DNA of 64,000 nucleotides, taken from NCBI GenBank assembly GCA_030686995.1, contig CM060702.1, positions 69,159,440 to 69,223,439 on the forward strand, in the 5' to 3' direction. The position numbers and the translations under genes were made by a program. The notes under the pieces were generated by a model, which saw only the letters and a list, made by a program, of their open reading frames with translations, was not told where the DNA came from and made no database searches. Positions 54,244 to 64,000 of this stretch are shown here, in pieces. Within the stretch, counting starts at the first letter, position 1; each line of letters opens with the position of its first letter. The stretch comes from Artemisia argyi (lineage: Eukaryota; Streptophyta; Magnoliopsida; Asterales; Asteraceae).

Positions 54244-54772
54244 ATGGCTTTTATTCTTCAAGTTTCATCAACTTGTGTTTTCTTGCATTTTCATGTACTT
54301 TCTTCTCAGTTTCAGTAAATGGAGGAGATTTAATGGACGAGGTCTGCAACCAAGTGCCAGATAAAGCTCTATGCTTCGAGATCTTGAAAAATGACCCACG
54401 TTCTCGTTCAGGAAAACTTGAGGATTTTGCTGAGATAGCAGTTGAAGTGGCTGTAAAAAAAGCCACTGGTTTGCCTGATATGTTAAGTCGCTAGCAGACA
54501 ACGTACTTGACCCAGTAATGAAGTCTAGGATTTTACAGTGTGTACAAAACACTGAGGACGCGTTTAGAAATATCACCGAAGCAAAGCAGCTTGTGCAGAC
54601 ACATCAATACGGGCTAGCCAACAACGTGGCCAATTTAGCGTCCGACGCATTATATGATTGTGAAAACCACTTTGGGACACCACCTGCAGAGCCAATTGAG
54701 TTAAAACAAGCAACAAATGGGTTGCAACCTCTTATTATTATTGTTATGGTTTTTACTAATGATTTGGGTTAA
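54244..54772 (+). pseudogene. Pectin methylesterase inhibitor, two frameshifts
   Basis: Two overlapping frames join into a PMEI protein. The first carries a signal-peptide-like SSSFINLCFLAFSCTFFSVSV, then DLMDEVCNQVPDKALCFEIL with the first Cys pair. It runs off frame near 54480 at MLSR-stop. The second resumes KSLADNVLDPVMKSRILQC and continues to LYDCENHF with the second Cys pair, and ends at 54772. The ATG at 54244 is one base out of frame with the signal peptide, which a single lost T in 'gctttta' would explain. Four cysteines in two pairs and helical spacing identify the invertase/PMEI family; intact members inhibit apoplastic pectin methylesterase or invertase. An open frame from 54156 reaches the first part in frame but would give an atypical N-terminus. 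A sequencing error is possible at either site. Confidence 0.7.
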
Positions 54773-55344
54773 TTATCAAAATCAAAATCCAAAATTTGGG
54801 ACAAATAGTTCAAATAAAGTGTCATGATGGGGTATCTCAATATATTTGGTAGCATATGTATCGATTAATCATGAAATATTTTGATATACTTTCTCACAAT
54901 AGTGATGGTCGACTTGGTGTTTTTTATTTTTGTTTTTATTTTATTTTTATTTTATTATTATTATCTTTTTTTTGTTGAAATGCTTAACATGATTAAAGGA
55001 GGCGAAATATAATGATGTGTGTTAAATGTGCTTTAAGTATTCAAAGTTAAAGAAAAGAAAGATATGACAAAACAAACACATTTGGGAAAATTGCCAAAAT
55101 CGTAATTAAAGTTTCGGGGGACAAATTTTCTCACATAAAATATAGGAAAAGTTAAGAGAAATGGCCAAGACTTCGTTTTGAGCCCATTTGTCCATTAAAA
55201 ATTAAGGCTCGAAACGAGTTGAGCTCAAGCTCGAGCTTTATACAACTTAAATGAACTGAGCTTGACTTCTGGCAGGCTCGGGCTCGACTCGACTTGTTTC
55301 CACCCCTAGTTCTGTTGTGTCTTGAAGTCTATGAGGTTAGACTA
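54773..55344. other. Intergenic, nothing recognised
   Basis: AT-rich sequence following the PMEI pseudogene. A short 'ggctcgaaacgagttgagctc' patch near 55205-55300 resembles other dispersed repeats but lacks identifiable ends. Confidence 0.4.
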
Positions 55345-55521
55345 GGGGCATGTTTGGTTGGGGGAAATGAGATCAATGAATTGGAAATGAATTCATTTCC
55401 TTTGTTTGGTAGCCTAAGAAATAAAATGGTGAAGATTTACAATTCTTAAAGAGTTGAATTTACATACAAAATCAAGGAATTCATTTCTTTTACATATTGC
55501 GTGGAAACCAATTCTTAGAGG

Positions 55522-55559
<38 letters not shown>

Positions 55560-55644
55560 TAATAAAATAATAATAATAATAATAGTAATAATAATAATAA
55601 TAACAAATAATAATAATAATAAATAAATAATAAAATAATATATA

Positions 55645-55686
<42 letters not shown>

Positions 55687-55844
55687 GTGATGATTAAAAT
55701 AATAATAATAATAATAATAATTTTTACTGATTTCCTAAGTCAATTCTCTGGTGTTACCAAACACAAGAATTTTTACTGAATTTTTGTGAATTTGATTTAT
55801 GCGCTTCATTTCATTTCTCTAAATTTCACCCTACCAAACATGCC
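55345..55844. mobile_element. Tourist-like MITE with AAT microsatellite core
   Basis: Ends GGGGCATGTTTGGT / GGCATGTTTGGTAGGG (read inward), flanked by CTA on both sides (55342-55344 and 55845-55847). Both subterminal regions contain aaatgaattc-type words in inverted order. The centre is an interrupted (AAT)n microsatellite. Confidence 0.6.
55521..55722. repeat. Interrupted (AAT)n microsatellite
   Basis: About 200 bp of ataataata with scattered interruptions. It is likely polymorphic in length and accounts for much of the size of the MITE around it. Confidence 0.9.
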
Positions 55845-56092
55845 CTAGTAGTAATTGGAAATCCAATCCATGAACAAGACACGCTGCCATGCTTCTCTCT
55901 CCTATACAAAACACATGATCAAACACTCGTAATGGTGACCTTATCGATAACCCAACATTTAGAAAAATAATAATAATAAAATTTTATTAATAATTAAAAA
56001 AACACTACATAATAATTTAAATAAAATAAAAAAACATTACATTATAATTTAAATACATTAAAAAACATTACAATAAAAATTAAAAACTTAAA

Positions 56093-57141
56093 TTAATACT
56101 CTAAACCATATTTCCGAGCTATTTTTTGCTTAATCGCCGACATCGTGTCTAGTTTTTCCCCGGTTAAATGGTCACGAGGTTCATTATAATACATGATGTC
56201 TTTGTCCCTGTTTCTTTCTTGCTTAAATTCAAACATTTGGCGTTGGCGATCAAGTTCTTGTTGCCTTTGTGCAAGCCTCTGCTGTTTCAATTCTTTCTCA
56301 TGTGTAAGCTTTTATCTCTCCAATTTCACTTGATCCCGACACGCCTGCTCTTCCAGTTCCATTTGACGCTCCTTTATTCTCAAATACTCAACTGAGGCTT
56401 CCGCCCTATAGGAAAACATACCCGATGCGACGTTTGCCCATCTATGGACCAACTTGTGAACAAGATAAGGTTCTAGCAACTGAAGATTCTGAATGAGCAC
56501 TGGAGGACGGCGTTTTCTTCTTACCCCTGTCCCGGCCCATTGGTTTAACCTCTACCTCATATGTATCTGCTTCATCGTTCAGATTAAAACCACTGCGTGC
56601 TGAGAGGGAATGTGCGGTTATATTCCGATGTATGTGATTTCTTTGAACCCTTACCTTCTTTAGATTGCTCGTAAAACCTTGGTATTTCGACTGTTTTCCA
56701 TTTTCTATAATCCTTCAAAATTCTCTAGCATTTAGTAAGTGTGAAGGTCGAACGGTAAATATTACTATACTTTTTTACCGCTTGATCGTAGATTGTTGTC
56801 TCATTTGCACCACTCTGGTGCCTACCTTCCACAGTATCATAAATCGCACAAAATTGAATAACTTTAGGATGAAGCCTATTTTTCCATTTTCACAAAATTG
56901 AATCGTATCTTCTTTTACATTCCTTCTTTTCCTTCTCAAAGTATGTTAGTACTTCCGTCCAAAGCCCTTGTGCCTTTTTAGCATTTCCTTCAATGCTATT
57001 CTAGGACACGTGTATCCAAGCTCTACACAAGGCTACCTCAGACACGTACCCTGTTAGTTGAAAATTGGGGATGGTTTTTGTTTGAACTTTTTGTTCTAGT
57101 CGGGTTTTTAGTGTTTTGGTTTTAGGAGTTTTGTTAGACAT
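56093..57141 (-). pseudogene. SANT/Myb-like Harbinger ORF1 protein, third copy, broken
   Basis: Reading leftward from ATG 57141 (MSNKTPKTKTLKTR), fragments in several frames give VALCRAWIHVS, AKKAQGLWTEVLTYFEKEKKECKRRYDS, KWKNRLHPKVIQFCAIYD, and a C-terminal helical region with RIKERQMELEEQA and RQRQMFEFKQERNRDKDIM, ending KQKIARKYGLEY. The architecture matches the ORF1 pseudogenes at 10.9-12.2 and 13.7-14.9 kb. Stops and frame changes (for example after WIHVS) show decay. The limits of the surrounding element were not found. Confidence 0.6.
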
Positions 57142-57341
57142 TTTTTTGAGTTGGAAAATAGTCGAAGAAGATAGTTTAAGAAGAAAAAGTATGAAAAGGG
57201 GAAGAAAACGTGGTATTTATAAGTGAAAAAAATGTATTTGTTATTATTATTTTTTTATTTTTTCTTTTTTTGGAAACAAATACCCTCCAACAGTCAAAAA
57301 AGACGTTGGGGTATATTTTTTCTTTGATTTGGGTTGGTCTT

Positions 57342-58264
57342 TGTTGGGTCTGTGAAAACCCAAACTCCTTAAACTAGGATTTGAACATAAAATATTCTAA
57401 GAGTTTGATAACCATGAACAATATCAAGTCACTGAATGCATAGTCATTCAGTGAGTCATCCCCAAGATGCTCAGGACGAGCCTATGAAGAAGGGTTCTCC
57501 ATTCAGTGAGGCGGTTCTCAGTAAATGATACCTGAGCCAAAGAAGAGGATGATGGATTCAGTGAGTGATGACAATAAGTCACTGAATCCCCAAGACTCCT
57601 CACCAACTATGAAGACTAAGACTGAAGATGTAAAGACTAAAGTAAAGGCCGGAGTAGGCAGGATAAGTTTGAATGGATAAGGAAGGGACCTTATCAGGCA
57701 AAGGTCAACTTTCCCTGAATGGGTATAAAACCAAAAGTGTTGTCAACACTGAAGATCAGAAAGCAATCTTGTCCTTTACTAGTCATAACCAATTGTAACA
57801 GTGACAAAATGCCTATACATTTTGTCCAAAGTAGGCTTATGTCATCTTTGTCTTTTTGGTAACTGTTAGGATTTTACTTATGCATAAATAGCAAAATAAG
57901 AGAGATGTAAAGATTAAGTTTGTGCACTAAATGTTTAGACATTCACAAACCGAATCTTTACTCTCTCCAAATAGCAGCAGTCCACTGAGATAGCTCAGAC
58001 TGGTCATTAGTTGTTACTTAAGTATAACTTAAGTTTAGTGAGGAGTAAACACACCATACTTGTCATTCAACCCCAAGTGTTGTTCCGCAAATACTTGGGT
58101 ATAATTATTTTGATTAATTTTTAATAAGAGTTAAACATTGAAAAATATTGTCTTTTATCACTTACGTTTATTTGCTTTAAGTTATTAATCATTGCATTGC
58201 TAAACCATGAAACTTGGTTAGATTAACTTCGTAGTTATGACTAATCAAGTATAAGGGAACAACA
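57342..58264 (+). repeat. 5' LTR of the truncated copia element
   Basis: Starts TGTTGGGTCTG and ends GGAACAACA just before the primer-binding site. The left boundary rests on the TGTTG/CAACA symmetry only. It contains five copies of ATTCAGTGA or its complement between 57429 and 57587, upstream of a TATA box. Confidence 0.6.
57724..57730 (+). promoter_or_regulatory. TATA box in the copia LTR
   Basis: TATAAAA in 'atgggtataaaacc', about 140 bp downstream of the repeated ATTCAGTGA motifs. Confidence 0.5.
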
Positions 58265-58266
58265 AG

Positions 58267-58279
58267 TGGTATCAAAGCC
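58267..58279 (+). promoter_or_regulatory. Decayed primer-binding site
   Basis: tggtatcaaagcc, the tRNA-Met site TGGTATCAGAGC with a mismatch, two bases after the LTR end. Confidence 0.65.
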
Positions 58280-58341
58280 TCGGATTTGTATAAAATTTCA
58301 AACAAAAGAGTGCTCAAAGTTTTTAAAATCAAGATCCAACC

Positions 58342-60619
58342 ATGGCTGATAGGGATATACCCCAGCTAGTTGATAAAAAAGGAGGTGGCTATTCAGCTGT
58401 AGCTTTTAAACTAGAAGCTGGTAAATTTAGCAAGTGGAAAAAGTGAATGTTTTGCTACTTGACTGGTATGGAACCATACTACATCAAATGTATCAATGAA
58501 GGTCCCTTTGTCCTAAAAACTGCTCAGGGTTTGCCTAAACCTGAAGCTCAGTGGACTCCAGATGAGAGAAGGGTGGTCAATCAAGACCAATGCCTGAAAA
58601 TCATCATTATATCGTGTCTTCCTGACGATACAATGGAATCAGTCATTAACTGTTCTACAACCAAACAAACTTGGCCTGACTTGGTTCATAGCTTTGAAGG
58701 TCCATCAGATACCAAGGAAAAAGGGATAATGGACCTGAAACTTGAGTATAACACTTTCAGGGCCAAAGACTCTGAAGGTCTCTCTCAGACCCATACATGT
58801 TACAAAACATTGCTCAATGAGCTGTCTAATGATGGTGTAGTCTTGTCTAAGTATGAAATCAATGTTGGATTTGTCAACTGTCTCCTTGAGAAGTGGCTAA
58901 ACTTCTTTCAGGGTCTTAGAAATGCTAATCATATTCAGAACTTTGAGCTCCCTGAGATTTATGGGAAGTTTGTCTATGAAGGCAACTTAATCTCTAGGAG
59001 ATACCCTGACTCTAAGAAAGCTCAAGAGACCAAAAAGGCCCTGACTGTTTCACCCATATCCACTGCTTTCTATTCTAATGGTGTTGTGTAGGATTTTTAA
59101 GAAAATTTTGATGATGAGGTTGATGAAAGAACCAGTGAAGAGTACCTCAATGACCTTCAAATTGAATTTCAAGAAAGGGCTCTCTTAGCTAATTCTAAAC
59201 GTTTTATTAAAAGAAACAAGTCTAACTTTCAAAAAGCTAAAGCAAATGAGTCCACTGAATGTTTCAATTGTGGTAAAAGAGGTCATTTTGCTAAAGACTG
59301 TTTTTCTAAAGCAACCTCAGACTCTTCATACAAATTTTCTAGTAATAGTTCTTATTCAGGAACCGGCAAGTTTCAACCAAAAATGTTTAGTCTACTAAAC
59401 ATTTTCAAAGTAAAAATGTCCAAAATGATCAAAAAGATTTTGAAGCTAAGTACAGAAAAGCTAAAGCTAAACTTGCTCTCCTTGAGGCGACACCCTCAGT
59501 ACCTGAGGCTGCTCCCACCAAACCTGTTCAAACCAAGAACAATGTACTAGTTGCTGAAGCCTTTGATTGCGATGAGGAAGATGTCTCCTCAGATGATGAA
59601 GAAGTAAGGGTCAGTGAATTGATGGCACTTTCAGAAGCTGACAAGCTGGCTGTTGGAAAAAGCCATAATAGAAATGGAGAGTGGGTCAACATCACCATGA
59701 AAAAGGTAAACATTTTACTCTATGTGGATGATGATGCTGATTGGCAATCTTACTTGAACTATCTAAATGTCGATCTTAAGTTTTTTGAAGAGCAAAGACT
59801 TAATTTGTTTTCAAAATACAATAAGTTAGTTTTTGAGTTAAATAAGTGTAGAGATGAATTACTTATTTTAAAACAAGCCAAACTTGAGGCTGTTATACTT
59901 CAAATTCAAAACACTGAACTTGTGAAACAAAATCAAGCTCTTCAGGATGAACTTAAGAAAGAAAAGGCTGTCAAAATAGCTGGACTCAGAAAAATCCAAG
60001 AGTCTTTGATTCAGTGAGTCTCACACCATGTAATAAGAAAATTATTATTGGTGAGAATCAACACACTGAATCATCTAGTGAGAGTCATGGTTAAAAAGCA
60101 TTTTTGCCTGCTGGCATATCCTTTAAGGAGGAGATGGAACCAAAATCCAGTGACTGGATTGAAAGAGTCAATCTTGACAGTAAATTACCCAATTTCAACA
60201 CTGGAAAAATTTTGGAACTTGAAAGTCAGGCCATCAAAAATATGCTTGGAGTCACTGATGTACCTAGTCACACTGAGTCCATCACAGAGTCTGAATCAGA
60301 ATCTCAAACTCCATTCCCACCTCTGAAAGTCCTTCTGGGAGCTGCACCAAGCTCAGAGTTAACACCTCTTGTGTATTCTCAACATTCTCTAAAAGAGAAG
60401 GCTGGATTGGGTAGAACAATCTTGAAAAGACCAATCACAAAAGTCTCAGTTCCCACTGATGACTCAACAACTTCAGTCTCCACTGAGACTATCACTGATA
60501 GCCCTGATTCAAAATATGATGAGTTGGTTGAACTTGTCAGGAAGCTGAGTGAAAGATTGAAACATCTGAGAAAACTCCTCAACCCAAGGGTAAGGAAATT
60601 AAACCAGCTTAAAATGTGA
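58342..60619 (+). pseudogene. Copia gag (with 3' extension), broken
   Basis: Begins MADRDIPQLVDKKGGGYSAV and is interrupted by TGA at 58444-58446, then open to 59089 (TAG) with a TAA three codons later. The capsid region reads PEAQWTPDERRVVNQDQ and EGPSDTKEKGIMDLKLEYN. A CCHC zinc knuckle CFNCGKRGHFAKDC is at 59260-59301. Later frames carry GEWVNITMKKVNILL, a helical stretch EEQRLNLFSKYNKLVFELNKC and an acidic Ser/Thr-rich part up to 60619. The early stops are what C-to-T changes in CGA, CAG and CAA would give, as expected for a methylated, decaying element. I recognise this gag type from Asteraceae genomes (recall). Confidence 0.75.
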
Positions 60620-63600
60620 TGTTAATGATTCAACCTCTCAAATTATTGCATATAAGAAATTAGTATATTATTGAAATTATGTTGTACATCTAATCATGTC
60701 TGGAAGTTGGCAAATTAAATGTTGATAAATCCTTTCTGTAAAAAAGTGTCTTGTGTTAACCCACTCGATTCACCCTCTTCTGGTTCATAAAAAATTGCTT
60801 CGACCCGCTAATCAACCCGACCCGCACATGTCATGACATCTTTAGCGGTTTTTTTCCTTCACAAGGAACAAATAATTAACTTTAGAAATGCATGTTTGTT
60901 TAAAGAGACAAGTAATACCTTTACCTTAATGAATGAGAGCTACGAGTGCAACAATTCTTGGTGTTGCTACTGCACATGCCAAGTTATTAGCAATTTAAGA
61001 AGATAAAGAAGTTGAACGTCTAGTGTCTACTGTAATCAATACACAAGTGAGCTCCATATTTTTTTTATAGTATATATAGCTCAATCTCCATTAGCAGTGG
61101 GTGTCACTTTAGATAAAAGTCTTAAGCTCATTTTCAAGTTTTGGAGTACTTATCGACAACATAGTAATGCCCCCAAAGTAATGCCCGTACTGCAATGGCT
61201 TGAATAAAGAAGATTTTTCCAGCCAATGAACTTCATGATTCTTTTAAGCGTATGAAATTCAAAAGTGATAATTAACAGCTCATCCCGCCCCATTTTACCC
61301 ATTCTTAAATTTACCTTTTTGGATCCGAAACCATTTTCATGCTTTACCCAACCCGCCATTCCACCACTACTTTTTGCCTTAATTTTTATGATGTGTTGAT
61401 TCCAACCATTTTCTGATCATATGAACAATTTGATATTTTGCACAACTGTATTGTTTATACCACCAACCATTAATAATGGTGCACAATCAGCTATTTCTTT
61501 GAAGACCAAGAATGTTGATTGATCAATTATAGTATATATATTAGTAAGTATCGATGAAATCCGCTAGAAATACGGATTTACCGAGTCGTTCTCCCAACGA
61601 AAGTTGAATGGAATCTCGAATTTCGATTCTTGAACCGTGTAGTGAAAAGTGAATAGTGAAAAGTGATGGTGACATTCAAATATTGTAAAGATATAGTGAA
61701 TTATGCAGAAAGTACAAGCTATATATGCACAAGTGTCTAAAACTAGAAAACGGAAATGCAAACGTGATTATTAAACAAGCGTACGAAATAAAACGTGACT
61801 TTTATACTAAAAATGATCCTACAAATGTGAAATAATTTTCTAAAAATCTTAAACTATTAAAAAGAATTTTGAGAAAAAGAAAAATATTTTTTTGACTTTC
61901 TATTTATTTTCTATGAATTATTTTCTACTTATTGAATTAAAAAGTAATTAAAAATAAAGGAAAATGTAAAAAATAATGGGAAAATTATAAAATCTATTCT
62001 GAAAAAATCAAAAATATGAAAAAAGAATTTCCTAAAATATTTTTGTATTTTTAAAAGCTTTTTCTGATTTTTTATTGATTTTTTTATTATTAAAAATGAT
62101 TATAATTGAAGAAAAATTAAGAAAAATATCAAATCAACTCAGAAAAATATGAAAAATTTACAGAAAATCTAGAATATTATGAAAAGTTTGCAGAAATTTT
62201 TTGAAAAGAAAATAATAAGCTGAAGTGCTTTTTGGGCCAGAAACAGCTTATGGCAAGTGCTTATTAAGCACTTGCCACAAAACTTAACCAAACTGATAAC
62301 TCAGAAGAAAAATACTCTAAATAGCTCAGTAATGCTCAGATAAGAACAAAGATAACATAGAACTAATGAATGCAAGCAAATAAGCAGTTCACAATAAGAG
62401 CACAAATAAGCAGATGAGAAACTAAAGAAGCCAGAAACTAAGAAACAATGAAAATCACTAAAACACACTAAATGGTACTCATCAATAACTAATAAACTCA
62501 GGTCATAAGCTAATTAGACAAACTGCCGGCCTAATCATCAAACAGAAAACAGGCTCAAAACACTAATTAGCAGAGCCAAAAAAACTGGTCCAAATAAGCT
62601 CTAAGATACAATATTAAGGGGGCAAAAGTACAACTACCCTACTAATTATCTAAAACCAACAATTACTCTAACATTAACTAACAAATGATACTCTAAATCT
62701 TCCTTAATTCAGCAGCTAGTTGAGACTCAAAAGCTGAGTCAGTTGACTATTTATTTGCATTTTCAGTTTGACTAAACTCAAACTCAATCAATCAAATCTA
62801 CTCCTAAATGACTTATTGAGCTAATATTTAACTAGGTTAAGCTAGTTTATGCTAAATTACATCTATCTCTACAAATTTTACTAACAGATTCTATTACTTC
62901 TAACTGCTTAATGAAATATGATACTAACTTTGACTATTTTAATAGCTATGATTGAGCCCGAACCGTCAGATTATTATTGACCAAGGTCAACAAGTCAAAG
63001 ACAGCCTAGAATCAATACTCCGGTGATAGTGTAGTGTTTTCCCGGGTCGTTAAAGTCCCAGCGAGATCGAAATGGTGTTTTTGGAAATCGTTTATGAGAA
63101 AGTGGCACTGAGGACAGTAGCCAGATGATGTGGAGTTGATATTGCTACTGTTATGATGGTATTTGTACACAGATATAATATTCACAAAAATCAGATATAC
63201 AGATATATGCACGTATTCACAATTCAAATTTACGCAATCGGACTGGAAAAGTGGGTTTTGGTAATTAACAAACTACAGGGGGTGCTTTCGACACTTTTTC
63301 AAACTTTAAAATTAAAAATGAAAATGAAATTATGAAAATGATTAAAATACTATTTAAATATTATTTAATTAATTAAACTATTTAAAATCTAAATTAAAAT
63401 CTAATTTAATTTAACTAAAAATTATAATTATTACAAATTAAACTAAAAAGTTGCAAAAATATTTTCTAAACCTAAATTAGAACTTGAAGAAAGTATAAAA
63501 AAATAAAAATAAATATTTTTGTCCTTTTGTGAGTTTTTTATAAATTGAAAACTATTTAACTTAATTAAACTAATTAAACTACTTTTAATTAATATTAATA

Positions 63601-64000
63601 CTAAAGTAACTTAGAAAATTACAAGAAAATTTATAAAATTACTTAACCATCACAGGAATCCTAAAAAATTATAAAAACTTTAAAAATTATGTTTTAAGAT
63701 TAAACCACTAATTATTTACCTTTTAACTAACTTAAGTCTATTTTAAACAAATAAAATAAGAAAAATAGAAAATGAACAGTAGAATCTCAAAATATATTTT
63801 CTAAACATCTATTATACTATATTAGAACTAGGAAAAATATAAAAACTAAGTTTTACTTTATAAAAACTAAATAAGCTATTTAATACTTAATATTAATTAA
63901 TAATTAATAAAATTAAAATTAAATCTAATTAATACTAAATGACAGAATAAAAATCTGAAAAAATTATCAAAATTACTTTACTATATAAGGTATTTAATAA
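60620..64000. other. AT-rich intergenic DNA without recognisable genes
   Basis: Open frames are short and of random character. Two less AT-rich patches, about 61560-61640 and 62990-63130 (the latter with 'cccgggtcgttaaagtccc'), look like fragments of dispersed repeats, possibly old LTRs, but no paired ends were found. From 63300 the sequence is very AT-rich. Confidence 0.45.

Larger units (their letters stand above)
57342..60619 (+). mobile_element. Truncated Ty1-copia element (5' LTR plus gag)
   Basis: LTR, primer-binding site and gag region are present; protease, integrase, reverse transcriptase and 3' LTR are missing. The sequence after 60619 is unrelated AT-rich DNA. It is a different family from the complete copia element at 19-24 kb. 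Confidence 0.7.

Overview
This is plant nuclear DNA. Genes are split by GT-AG introns, a proteasome gene and a ribosomal-protein gene carry telo-box promoters, and most of the window is plant transposable elements (Ty1-copia, Tat-lineage Ty3-gypsy, PIF/Harbinger, hAT, Mutator-type MITE, Stowaway, Helitron). The style of the gag pseudogene at 58.3-60.6 kb and of the SANT-domain Harbinger ORFs suggests a daisy-family (Asteraceae) eudicot; that part is recall of related sequences, not proof.

Host genes, left to right. (1) 378-930 (-): first exon of a conserved plant protein resembling the RNA polymerase I factor TAF1C; the rest lies beyond the left edge. (2) 3791-9985 (+): complete nine-exon gene for the 26S proteasome ATPase RPT6 (420 aa). 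(3) 17546-24363 (+): three-exon gene for a secreted plant-natriuretic-peptide / EG45-like protein (142 aa), whose second intron holds a whole young copia element. (4) 27297-29286 (+): six-exon gene for 40S ribosomal protein uS11/S14 (149 aa). (5) 54244-54772 (+): a frameshifted pectin methylesterase inhibitor. No functional link between these neighbours is evident.

Transposon landscape. RPT6 intron 1 contains a complete non-autonomous Helitron (4555-6140) with a hAT MITE nested inside it. Two PIF/Harbinger elements carrying only the SANT/Myb-like ORF1 lie at 10.6-12.5 and 13.4-15.2 kb, with a third decayed ORF1 at 56.1-57.1 kb. Three hAT MITEs with 8-bp target duplications sit within 1.5 kb (15519-17021).

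The largest feature is a 19.2-kb block, 32781-52005. It consists of two Tat-lineage Ty3-gypsy elements in head-to-head (palindromic) arrangement, with three full 511-bp LTRs and one LTR stump. The target-site duplications show that one element inserted into the other's antisense ORF in opposite orientation, and that the pair then recombined to invert the interior. Each copy has different inactivating lesions, and each carries the antisense, intron-containing, coiled-coil ORF and a 60-bp tandem array between pol and the 3' LTR. A 378-bp repeat flanks the block in inverted orientation.

Right end: a hAT element, a Tourist-like MITE grown around an AAT microsatellite, a truncated copia element (LTR plus gag), and about 3.4 kb of AT-rich DNA without recognisable genes. 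I found no evidence of a new enzymatic or defence system. The most unusual object is the nested-and-inverted gypsy palindrome with its antisense gene.
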